Shown: positions 1 through 4,892, numbered from the stretch's first letter. The stretch: DNA of 5,289 nucleotides from Desulfobacteraceae bacterium (GCA_030669265.1 DAOVDY010000079.1:1-5289); one strand, 5' to 3'. Numbers and translations are program-made. Notes: generated from the letters alone by a model not told the origin.

Positions 1-62
1 TATACATTTTTAAGATTAATGTAACTATTTGAAATCCTAAGCAATCTTCTAACTGCCTAATT

Positions 63-78
63 TAGCATGATTTTTGCA
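63..78 (+). promoter_or_regulatory. Candidate sigma-54 (-24/-12) promoter
   Basis: The bases TAGCATGATTTTTGCA match the sigma-54 pattern TGGCACG-N4-TTGCW at 5 of 7 positions in the -24 block and at all 5 positions in the -12 block, with the correct 4-base spacer. The second base of the -24 block is A instead of G. A -12 C at 77 predicts transcription from about base 89. That leaves a 20-base leader containing the ribosome binding site at 97-103 and the ATG at 109. This geometry fits well, but no activator site can be seen because the window begins just upstream. Confidence 0.4.
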
Positions 79-108
79 TTATATATTGAAATACGAAGAA
101 GGATTATT

Positions 109-477
109 ATGGCAACAAATTTTGGAATCTTTATTCATAGAAACAGTGAAAACCTGCACATGAGATTAATGGGCGATTTCGATGGAATTTCTGCACACGA
201 ACTTCTCGGGAATCTAAAAAGGTATTCGCATCGAGTTTCAAAAATCTTCATACATACCAGTTGTCTGGGAGATATACATCCTTTTGGATTAAACGTTTTC
301 CATAATCATCTTGATGTCCTGAAAGGCAAATCATTAGAACTTGTATTCACAGGAGAGCATGCTTCTCAATTAGCACCAGAAAAACCTATGCTTTTCGGCC
401 TTATCATCTCTACCGTGCCGCCGATCGCTATCTCTGAGACAACTATTTCTTCTTTATCATCCATGAGATTGGAGTAG
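109..477 (+). CDS. STAS-like (anti-sigma antagonist fold) protein
   Basis: This 122-residue cytosolic protein resembles a STAS domain. A beta strand near residues 5-10 leads to L20-M-G-D-F-D-G26, followed by a helix (S28-Y39), a core strand and turn (K45-IFIHTSCLGDIHPFG60), a helix (L61-L71) and a strand (L76-T81). That is the usual beta-alpha-beta order of SpoIIAA-like domains. The motif that is normally D-x-S-x-x-x-x-I-D-S-S-G is here IHTSCLGDIHPFG, so the phosphorylatable serine is missing and an aspartate is replaced by histidine; regulation by an SpoIIAB-type kinase is therefore unlikely. I chose the ATG at 109 because AGAAGGA at 97-103 is well spaced for it. An upstream in-frame ATG at 67 lies inside the likely promoter and has no binding site. 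The next gene starts 3 bases after the stop, so the two are probably co-translated. The fold assignment comes from pattern recognition and the partner is unknown. Confidence 0.65.
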   Translation: MATNFGIFIHRNSENLHMRLMGDFDGISAHELLGNLKRYSHRVSKIFIHTSCLGDIHPFGLNVFHNHLDVLKGKSLELVFTGEHASQLAPEKPMLFGLIISTVPPIAISETTISSLSSMRLE

Positions 478-480
478 AAG

Positions 481-765
481 ATGGAAGAGCTTATAATAAT
501 TTTAATAAATCGATTAGAAAAAAAGGGGATAGAGCCAATTATGATTTATGGCTTTATCAGGGACTTGACAAATGCTATTTTAGTTACTCCCCATATGAAC
601 CTTTTGCAGGTAAACAAACAACTGCATTTATTGGGCTGGGATAGTTTTGAACTGGACTATCACACTCTGGAGTTAGCTACCGCATGTTTTGGAGCCAAGG
701 GCTTAGAACGTTTAGAAAATAAACCAATCTGCTATGAGATCAAATTAAGGATGGTCCTGACATAA
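481..765 (+). CDS. Small conserved-looking protein of unknown function
   Basis: This 94-residue soluble protein is probably mostly helical. It opens with an acidic-hydrophobic helix (MEELIIILINRLEKKG), has a second helix around GFIRDLTNAI, and then a distinctive central stretch LHLLGWDSFELDYHTLELA. It has no signal peptide, membrane segment or cysteine cluster. The ATG at 481 follows the upstream stop by 3 bases. Its ribosome binding site GGAG (471-474) lies within the last codons of the STAS-like gene, so the two are likely translationally coupled and may act together. I have a loose memory of similar small proteins with an LGWDxFELDYHTL core in Desulfobacterota, but I cannot name a function. 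The C-terminal part after residue 70 (FGAKGLERLENKPICYEIKL) is less characteristic. Confidence 0.7.
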   Translation: MEELIIILINRLEKKGIEPIMIYGFIRDLTNAILVTPHMNLLQVNKQLHLLGWDSFELDYHTLELATACFGAKGLERLENKPICYEIKLRMVLT

Positions 766-861
766 TCAAATTGGTAGAATTCAGGAAGAGCTAATCTAAG
801 TCACCAGTAAGAGATTCAAGGCAGGATCATTTTACAGAAAATTAGCTGAGGAGAATACAGC

Positions 862-1044
862 ATGTTAGACATGAGGCATTTCATTATTGATCGGCGCTTT
901 GTAGAAGATCGGCGCAGGTTGTATCATCTTGATTACTTTTTCAACGGAGGGATTGAGAGAAGGAGCTGGAAAGAGCGAAGAGAGCAGGACGAGCGTAGAG
1001 AGGATTGGATGCGGGTGAGCAAGTGGGCCAGCATTTCTCAATAG
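862..1044 (+). CDS. 60-residue arginine-rich protein with spaced [DE]RR motifs
   Basis: This very small basic-acidic protein has 13 arginines in 60 residues. Acidic-Arg-Arg triplets begin at residues 10, 16, 32, 38 and 44, a 6-residue spacing within each block. Between the blocks lies an aromatic segment (LYHLDYFFNGG, residues 20-30), and the end is tryptophan-containing (DWMRVSKWASISQ). TGAGGAG at 847-853 is a good ribosome binding site for the ATG at 862. The gene lies 96 bases downstream of the 94-residue gene and 63 bases before an intrinsic terminator, so it is probably the last gene of the same transcript. The charge pattern suggests salt-bridged helices or binding to nucleic acid, nucleotide or membrane surfaces; that is inference. 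I recall similar short proteins in Desulfobacterota but no known function. Confidence 0.7.
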   Translation: MLDMRHFIIDRRFVEDRRRLYHLDYFFNGGIERRSWKERREQDERREDWMRVSKWASISQ

Positions 1045-1107
1045 TTGATTGCGAGAACAAAGAACCTTTAACTTATCTAATCCCCCATACGATCACCGAG
1101 TATCTAC

Positions 1108-1137
1108 GGCAGGGTCAGAAGCGAACCCTGCCTTTTT
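1108..1137 (+). terminator. Intrinsic terminator of the left gene cluster
   Basis: GGCAGGGT (1108-1115) and ACCCTGCC (1125-1132) form a perfect 8-bp stem with a 9-base loop, followed at once by TTTTT (1133-1137). It lies 63 bases after the stop of the 60-residue gene. The same hairpin with small changes recurs on the minus strand at 4364-4391, at the outer edge of the second repeat copy. Confidence 0.85.
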
Positions 1138-1240
1138 GGTCGTAATGTCTACATATTGCATATGCGCTTCTTCACCTAAATTGCATGGTGCTGCTATGAT
1201 TGCTGACAATTTGAAAGCCGAAAAACTTATGACTACCAAA
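1108..1240 (+). repeat. Inverted repeat copy A, left part (split by the IS)
   Basis: This is the first 133 bases of a roughly 180-bp repeat. It pairs with the reverse complement of 4261-4391 (131 bases). The hairpin end is nearly identical, the middle is diverged but of equal length, and 1191-1240 matches 4310-4261 at 39 of 50 positions without gaps. The insertion sequence interrupts it after AAA (1238-1240), and the repeat resumes at 3154. Confidence 0.8.
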
Positions 1241-1255
1241 GAGACTGTCGAAAAA
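1241..1255 (+). repeat. IS left terminal inverted repeat
   Basis: GAGACTGTCGAAAAA is the exact reverse complement of 3139-3153. Identity stops abruptly after 15 bases on the inner side. Confidence 0.9.
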
Positions 1256-1405
1256 GGAAAAATCGCACGCCTATACCCTCATACATTCTTCATCTTCTAT
1301 GCATTAATTACAACTAAAAACTTTTCTAATAAAGCAGCTATAAAAACCTCTAAATTGTGTGGATCATATCATAATTTCCTTTAATATTGAGTAGTTATAT
1401 GATAT

Positions 1406-1432
1406 AAAGGAGTTATCCTTTGGACAAAAGGA
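1406..1432 (+). promoter_or_regulatory. Alternative hairpins ahead of the transposase
   Basis: TCCTTT (1416-1421) can pair either with AAAGGA upstream (1406-1411, 4-base loop) or with AAAGGA downstream (1427-1432, 5-base loop). The two structures exclude each other, and the first would mask the AAAGGAG that could serve as a ribosome binding site for the short leader frame at 1420. Such structures ahead of transposase genes often limit translation; that role is inferred here. Confidence 0.35.
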
Positions 1433-1482
1433 AACTATTCAAATTCATTATTAAGGGAAAGAAGATATGGCAAAATACATGA
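1420..1482 (+). CDS. Possible 20-residue leader peptide overlapping the transposase start
   Basis: A TTG at 1420 lies 7 bases after AAAGGAG (1406-1412) and opens a lysine-rich frame beginning MDKRKLFKFIIKGKK. Its TGA (1480-1482) overlaps the second in-frame transposase ATG at 1479 as ATGA. Ribosomes finishing the leader could restart on the transposase from that ATG. The arrangement is suggestive, but the start codon is weak and the frame is short, so this may be chance. Confidence 0.25.
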   Translation: MDKRKLFKFIIKGKKIWQNT

Positions 1483-2987
1483 GTTACAATTATTCCCAGG
1501 AAGTTCTAATACCTATCTCCCTTGAAGAGCAGTTGATGTCGGGGACCTTGGAGTTTGCGATTCATATCCTAGTAGAAGCTCGGATGGATATCTCTATCTT
1601 TGATGAGAGATACAGCAATGATGAGACAGGCCGGTGGGCCTATGATCCCAAGATCCTTTTGAAGGTTATCTTGTTCGCCTACTCTCGAGGGTTGATTTCC
1701 TCCCGGAAGATTGAGCGTGCCTGTAGGGAGAACGTGACCTTTATGGCGCTCTCATGTGGACAGTATCCTGATCATAGCACAATCGCCGCATTCGTGTCAT
1801 CTATGAAGGACGAGATCCTGCCACTTTTCAGAGATGTATTATTAGTCTGTGAGGAGGAGACTCTTCTTGGTGGGACATTCTTTGCTTTAGACGGCTGTAA
1901 ACTTCCCTCCAACGCATCAAAGCAGTGCAGTGGCACGATATCTGATCTGAGGAGGAAAAAAGAAAAGATTGAGAACAAGGTTGCGCACCTGCTTGAAGAG
2001 CAGGTGGAAGCAGATAAAGCGGATGAGGGTAGCGGAGAGAAAGAGGCATTCCCAGAGAAATCGCACAGAGAGAAAAAGATTGAGAAACTGCACAAGAAGG
2101 CAGCCCGTATTGAGAAATGGTTACAAGAGAACACACCAAAGATTGGTAAACAGGGAAAAGAGATCAAAAGCAATATCACGGACAACGAATCAGCCACAAT
2201 GGTGAGTTCCCACGGGACCATTCAGGGATACAATGGACAGGCACTGGTGGATTCTAAAAAACAGATAATTGTTCATGCAGAGGCATTTGGAAGCGCAGAA
2301 GATTCATATCTTATCCCACCAATGCTTGATGGTGCGAGAGAGAATATCCAGGCGATCGGTCAAAGTAAAGACTACTTCTCTGGGAAAACCTTCACGGCAG
2401 ACAGTGGCTATCACAGCCCAACGAATTTGAAGAAGTGCGATGAAGAGAAACTCGATGCCTATATCCCTGATAAGCGGTTCCGAAATCGCGATCCGAGGTT
2501 TGCAGATGAACGAAGACATGGGCCCAGGAAAGCAGATCGATTTACCTTGGCGGATTTTCACCACAATGAGCAGACTGATGAATATCTTTGCCCAAACGGA
2601 AAACTTCTTAGGCTCAAGGTGAAAAAGGCTGTCATGGACGGTGTCATCTATAGAAGATATGTGGCCAACAGAAATGACTGCAAGGGTTGTGAGCTGAAGG
2701 TCAAGTGTATCAGGCGTAAGAATGCGAAACGGAGACACTTAAATATTCCTGTGGGTAGTGTTCCAGGCAATCTTAGCAAGGCCATGGCTGCAAAGATAGA
2801 CACCGAGAAGGGGCGTAAGATATACCCCCAACGTTTGGCCATTGTAGAACCTGCGTTTGCCAATATCAGGTACATAAAGCAATTAGATCGCTTTACTCTG
2901 AGAGGGAAAATCAAGGTAAACATACAGTGGCTCATGTACTGCATGGTCCACAATATCGGAAAGATCATGGCTTATGGATTCACATAG
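1467..2987 (+). CDS. IS1182-family DDE transposase
   Basis: This 506-residue enzyme would cut and join the ends of the surrounding insertion sequence. Residues about 20-115 resemble the helical N-terminal domain of IS5/IS1182 transposases (WAYDPKILLKVILFAYSRG). The catalytic triad is readable as D142 in FFALDGCKLPSNAS, D312 in FTADSGYHS and E461 in RLAIVEPAFANIRY. A highly charged, probably coiled-coil insertion spans residues 158-222. C375 with C405-x2-C408-x5-C414 forms a likely zinc-binding cluster before the catalytic glutamate. Length is typical and there is no stop or frameshift. The ATG at 1467 has only a modest binding site (AAGGGAAAGAAG); a second in-frame ATG at 1479 overlaps the stop of a possible leader peptide. 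No adjacent passenger gene lies within the IS ends. Confidence 0.93.
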   Translation: MAKYMSYNYSQEVLIPISLEEQLMSGTLEFAIHILVEARMDISIFDERYSNDETGRWAYDPKILLKVILFAYSRGLISSRKIERACRENVTFMALSCGQYPDHSTIAAFVSSMKDEILPLFRDVLLVCEEETLLGGTFFALDGCKLPSNASKQCSGTISDLRRKKEKIENKVAHLLEEQVEADKADEGSGEKEAFPEKSHREKKIEKLHKKAARIEKWLQENTPKIGKQGKEIKSNITDNESATMVSSHGTIQGYNGQALVDSKKQIIVHAEAFGSAEDSYLIPPMLDGARENIQAIGQSKDYFSGKTFTADSGYHSPTNLKKCDEEKLDAYIPDKRFRNRDPRFADERRHGPRKADRFTLADFHHNEQTDEYLCPNGKLLRLKVKKAVMDGVIYRRYVANRNDCKGCELKVKCIRRKNAKRRHLNIPVGSVPGNLSKAMAAKIDTEKGRKIYPQRLAIVEPAFANIRYIKQLDRFTLRGKIKVNIQWLMYCMVHNIGKIMAYGFT

Positions 2988-3138
2988 GCAACCACATAGG
3001 AAGATAGCGGTAATGAAAACACAAACACAAGAACAGAAATGATGATTTAAAAGATCGTTAATAAAATAATAGTGTCTTAGATAATAAAATTGGAAACTAA
3101 AGCTGGTTTTACCCAGGAAGCTAATTCTCTAAAAAGTG

Positions 3139-3153
3139 TTTTTCGACAGTCTC
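3139..3153 (+). repeat. IS right terminal inverted repeat
   Basis: TTTTTCGACAGTCTC mirrors 1241-1255 exactly. It is followed by AAA and then by the continuation of repeat copy A. Confidence 0.9.
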
Positions 3154-3205
3154 AAACGAAACCTTGAATAAAATGTAATTTGGCTCTACGATCGACTATG
3201 GCACG
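3154..3205 (+). repeat. Inverted repeat copy A, right part
   Basis: These 52 bases match the reverse complement of 4212-4263 at 47 positions without a gap, making this the best-conserved portion of the repeat. Similarity stops sharply after GGCACG (ends 3205 here, 4212 in the other copy). Confidence 0.88.
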
Positions 3206-3317
3206 AATACTGAAATTTTGCCTCACTATGAGTTCATACCAGATGTTGTGTATTCACCCCTACCCATCGTCAGGCCAAAATCGTTGATCCTGAGACTATT
3301 TCCAAAGGTGATTCTTC

Positions 3318-3346
3318 TTGACTTAAGAAACTTTTTATCGTTCTAT
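3318..3346 (+). promoter_or_regulatory. Weak candidate sigma-70 promoter
   Basis: TTGACT (3318-3323) is a good -35 box. The only 17-base-spaced -10 candidate, TTCTAT (3341-3346), matches TATAAT at 3 of 6 positions. It would serve the small gene whose binding site begins at 3385. The -35 box is the only strong part. Confidence 0.25.
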
Positions 3347-3398
3347 CAATGAGAGATTTTGCCTCCAATGATTTAATCTCTATTCAGGAGGTTATGCA

Positions 3399-3588
3399 AT
3401 GGAAAAACATCTGAAAATGTGCCTACCTAGCTTCCAACATAACGTTGTCTTTTCTGTTGGGAGCGTATAGCCTAATACTAAAACCTCATATCTTGTGGCC
3501 CCTCTTTCCATTGACACACAACGATAGTTTCCCTATACTTCTTGCCACAAAAAGCGAGTTCTTATCAATTCCTGGAATATCTGGATAG
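3399..3588 (+). pseudogene. Small membrane or exported peptide gene, frameshifted or UGA-interrupted
   Basis: A strong ribosome binding site CAGGAGG (3385-3391) sits 7 bases before the ATG at 3399. That frame begins MEKHLK and runs only 23 codons to a TAG at 3468-3470. The frame beginning at TGT (3418) is open to a TAG at 3586-3588 and reads like a membrane protein: CAYLASNITLSFLLGAYS, then LILKPHILWPLFPL, ending LSIPGISG. Removing one A from the AAAA at 3414-3417 would fuse the two into a 62-residue product with a lysine-containing N terminus and a hydrophobic segment. Alternatively, an ATG at 3394 is in frame with the long segment but is interrupted at its seventh codon by UGA (3412-3414). 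I do not recognise the family. A single-base lesion is the simplest reading. The gene converges on the lipoprotein gene. Confidence 0.45.
3430..3464 (+). other. 10-bp stem-loop just downstream of the in-frame UGA
   Basis: GCTTCCAACA (3430-3439) pairs with TGTTGGGAGC (3455-3464) through ten continuous pairs, one of them T-G, closing a 15-base loop. It starts 15 bases after the UGA at 3412-3414, and the loop begins 25 bases after it. There is no T tract, so it is not a terminator. It might be a recoding or mRNA structure, or chance within a coding remnant. Confidence 0.4.
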
Positions 3589-3609
3589 AAAAAAAACAGG
3601 GCCATCATT

Positions 3610-3933
3610 TTATTTACACCACCCATTTCTTTTTGCAGTCTCATAGGCATGGCAATCCCCTAATTCACAAGTCTGTTTCCAATCAGAACAAGCCATTTTT
3701 GTATTCCCTAGTTTCATCATAACACTCCCCCGATTGTTGTAGGCCAAAATAAACCTTGGGTTTATCTCTATGGCCTTGTTATAATCTGCGATAGCCTGAT
3801 CATGCTGGCCTTTTTTACCATAGGTAAGGGCACGATTGAAATAAGAATCGGCCTTCATTTCTGCGCATCCCGCAACAGTGAGAATAATTAGGACACACAC
3901 CGAGAGAATGGTCGACATATCAAACAGTTTCAT
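3610..3933 (-). CDS. TPR-repeat lipoprotein
   Basis: This 107-residue protein has a lipoprotein signal peptide: basic start (MKLFDMSTIL), hydrophobic core (SVCVLIILT), and lipobox V20-A-G-C23, so the mature protein would start at lipid-modified C23. A24 follows, which in Gram-negatives favours outer-membrane sorting. Residues 28-60 form a classic tetratricopeptide repeat (YFNRALTYGKKGQHDQAIAD, then YNKAIEINP). Residues 61-94 are a second repeat (AYNNRG, then MACSDWKQTCELGDC), and the end is a helix ending NGWCK. Cysteines at 82, 89, 94 and 106 could form disulfides in the periplasm. Such two-repeat lipoproteins act as protein-binding scaffolds; the partner is unknown. The start is secure: AAAGGAGGGG lies 7 bases upstream. 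It is the only clearly intact non-transposase gene inside the inverted-repeat-bounded segment. Confidence 0.85.
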   Translation of the reverse strand: MKLFDMSTILSVCVLIILTVAGCAEMKADSYFNRALTYGKKGQHDQAIADYNKAIEINPRFILAYNNRGSVMMKLGNTKMACSDWKQTCELGDCHAYETAKRNGWCK

Positions 3934-4069
3934 AATGTCCCCTCCTTTCTCTCCGCCTAATCTACCGAGATTTTCAGATAGGGAGTTTTCAGGATTTGCT
4001 AATGACTGCCTCTATTTTTAACCAAAATCCATATTTTCTAAGCCAGGACTTACATGCTTTGTTGAGTCT

Positions 4070-4098
4070 AAGATACGAGAGTTTGCAATTTTTTGCAA
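4070..4098 (-). promoter_or_regulatory. Candidate promoter of the lipoprotein gene
   Basis: On the minus strand TTGCAA (4098-4093) and TATCTT (4075-4070) each match 4 of 6 consensus bases and are 17 bases apart. Transcription would start near 4063 and give a leader of about 130 bases. The -35 element falls within a tandem repeat that could be an operator. Modest support only. Confidence 0.3.
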
Positions 4099-4100
4099 TT
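4082..4100. repeat. Two tandem TTTGCAATT boxes, 10 bp apart
   Basis: TTTGCAATT occurs at 4082-4090 and again at 4092-4100, separated by one T. The 10-base period places both on the same DNA face, and each contains the palindrome TTGCAA. The boxes lie about 150 bases upstream of the lipoprotein start and overlap its candidate -35 box. This fits a protein-binding site but is also compatible with AT-rich chance. Confidence 0.4.
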
Positions 4101-4211
4101 ATTTATGAGTCTTGAAAATAGAACACAAACAGAAAGGGAATGAGCGAAAGCCATTTTCTTTATTTGATTTGATAAGAGGTTCCTTCTATTGTGTTCGAAA
4201 AGCACCGCTTA

Positions 4212-4391
4212 CGTGCCACAATCGATCGTACAGCCAAATTTAATTTTATTCAAGGTTTCGTTTGGTCGTTATAATTTTTTTGGCTTCCGATTTCTCACCA
4301 TTCATAACAGAAGTAGAAACCCCAGAGCTCAAGAGACAGACCAAAATATATAGGATTCTAACTAAAAGGCAGGGCCACTTCTGATCCTGCC
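4212..4391 (-). repeat. Inverted repeat copy B (uninterrupted)
   Basis: This 180-base copy, read on the minus strand, matches repeat copy A (1108-1240 joined to 3157-3205, 182 bases). It starts with a terminator hairpin at 4391, keeps 39 of 50 bases over 4310-4261 and 47 of 52 over 4263-4212. The part between the hairpin and 4310 is poorly conserved but nearly the same length. Reading-frame analysis does not favour a protein: substitutions are not concentrated at third positions, and the best-conserved bases run straight across a shared TAA. Confidence 0.85.
4364..4391 (-). terminator. Hairpin with T tract at the edge of repeat copy B
   Basis: On the minus strand GGCAGG (4391-4386) and CCTGCC (4373-4368) form a 6-bp stem around a 12-base loop that contains TCAGAAG, followed by TTTT (4367-4364). 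The loop and stem clearly share ancestry with the terminator at 1108-1137. No minus-strand gene ends nearby; the first minus-strand transcription unit upstream is the selenocysteine tRNA, about 770 bases away. Confidence 0.65.
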
Positions 4392-4709
4392 CTCGAATAC
4401 ATATTCCACATGGCTGTTTTTTTTAAGAAAAAAAAAGAAGGAATGCGTTCACCTGGACTATTAGGACTCCCAGCTACCTCCACCCGACGATTACCTCTAT
4501 GTGGATGAGCAGTATCCAGAAGACTTTTCTGCCTAATTCTTTCAAATGGAGGATGAGTTTAGGTGGATAGCTGTACCCTAATCCCGCCAATTTGCCCCTT
4601 TTGGGTCAATAAATCCTCCAAAGGCCTGTCTTTACCTCGTTGCTTCGAGACATTACCGTCCAACGAATTCCACAAAAGGTCTTCAACCACAACATCATGC
4701 AGGCATTGT
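4392..4709. other. Gene-poor, probably decayed stretch
   Basis: No intact gene is visible. A T8 run (4417-4424) faces an A9 run just after AAG, making an AT-only inverted repeat. On the plus strand, 4465-4533 reads DSQLPPPDDYLYVDEQYPED and then FSA, bounded by TAG (4462-4464) and TAA (4534-4536). The same frame continues as MEDEFRWIAVP to a TAA at 4576-4578. The acidic-aromatic composition looks protein-like, so this may be a broken gene, but I do not recognise it. Confidence 0.35.
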
Positions 4710-4892
4710 GTGCTTGACACATACAAAAGGATTCTCGAACTCCATCCACAACAGAATGCGATCATTGCAAGTGGGTTTTCCGAGACAACCCGTGTCAAAG
4801 AGGCTCAAAAACTGGGTGCAGGCGCTTATGTAAAGAAGCCCTATATTTTAGAGAAAGTTGGTGTTGCGGTGAGAGATGAATTGGATAGATAA
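4710..4892 (+). pseudogene. C-terminal stump of a response-regulator receiver domain
   Basis: The 60 residues from VLDTYKRILELHPQQNAIIA to the stop match the second half of a CheY-like receiver: helix 3 (DTYKRILELHP), strand 4 with the switch serine (AIIASGFSE), helix 4 (RVKEAQKLGA), and strand 5 with the conserved lysine-proline pair (AYVKKPY), then helix 5 (LEKVGVAVRDELDR). The wording is typical of the C-terminal receiver of hybrid histidine kinases in Desulfobacterota. The acidic pocket and phosphoacceptor aspartate are absent. The frame extends upstream to a GTG at 4563, but those 49 residues do not resemble a receiver, and GGCATTGTGTG just upstream looks like a one-base-deleted remnant of G-I-D-G coding sequence. 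It cannot accept a phosphoryl group as it stands. Confidence 0.75.

Larger units (their letters stand above)
1241..3153 (+). mobile_element. IS1182-family insertion sequence, 1913 bp, apparently complete
   Basis: The ends are 15-bp perfect inverted repeats: GAGACTGTCGAAAAA at 1241-1255 and its reverse complement at 3139-3153. Between them lies one uninterrupted 506-codon DDE transposase on the plus strand. Size and gene content fit the IS1182 family. The boundaries are confirmed independently because the second repeat copy shows the unoccupied site: bases before 1241 and after 3153 join to match the reverse complement of 4212-4310. AAA is present on both flanks (1238-1240 and 3154-3156) but only once at the empty site, which suggests a 3-bp duplication; so short and simple a repeat could be chance. 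Intact ends and an intact transposase suggest a recent, possibly active insertion. Confidence 0.9.

Noticed and set aside
820..830. GGCAGGATCA, matching the start of the copy B hairpin
   Set aside because: Only 10 bases match, no second stem half follows, and the surroundings do not align with the repeat.
1049..1384. 111-codon open frame from a TTG on the plus strand
   Set aside because: It reads straight through the terminator at 1108-1137 and across the left IS junction at 1241, so it is a chimera of unrelated sequence. There is no binding site for the TTG.
1772..2968. Several 78-149-codon open frames on both strands inside the transposase
   Set aside because: They overlap the catalytic and coiled-coil coding of the transposase, have no binding sites and show no recognisable protein features. 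They are shadows.
3200..3225. TGGCACG followed by TTGCC as a sigma-54 promoter
   Set aside because: The spacer is 12 bases instead of 4. The inverted copy of TGGCACG also lacks a correctly spaced GC.
3179..3352. 57-codon open stretch after the TAA at 3176
   Set aside because: It has no credible start codon or binding site, and its beginning lies in the repeat, where the other copy has a stop after GGCACG.
3589..3600. T8 run after the lipoprotein gene as an intrinsic terminator
   Set aside because: No stem precedes the T run on the minus strand; only the short palindrome GGCC is present.
4212..4265. Integron attC-like or tRNA-derived attachment site
   Set aside because: The repeat core lacks the paired RYYYAAC/GTTRRRY boxes and shares no block with the selenocysteine tRNA 3' end.
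4443..4508. 21-codon ATG frame after AAGAAGGA
   Set aside because: The purine-rich run abuts the ATG too closely to act as a binding site, and the peptide is unremarkable.
4559..4798. 79-codon minus-strand open frame
   Set aside because: It lies antisense to the clearly homologous receiver fragment and has low-complexity, unrecognisable sequence.
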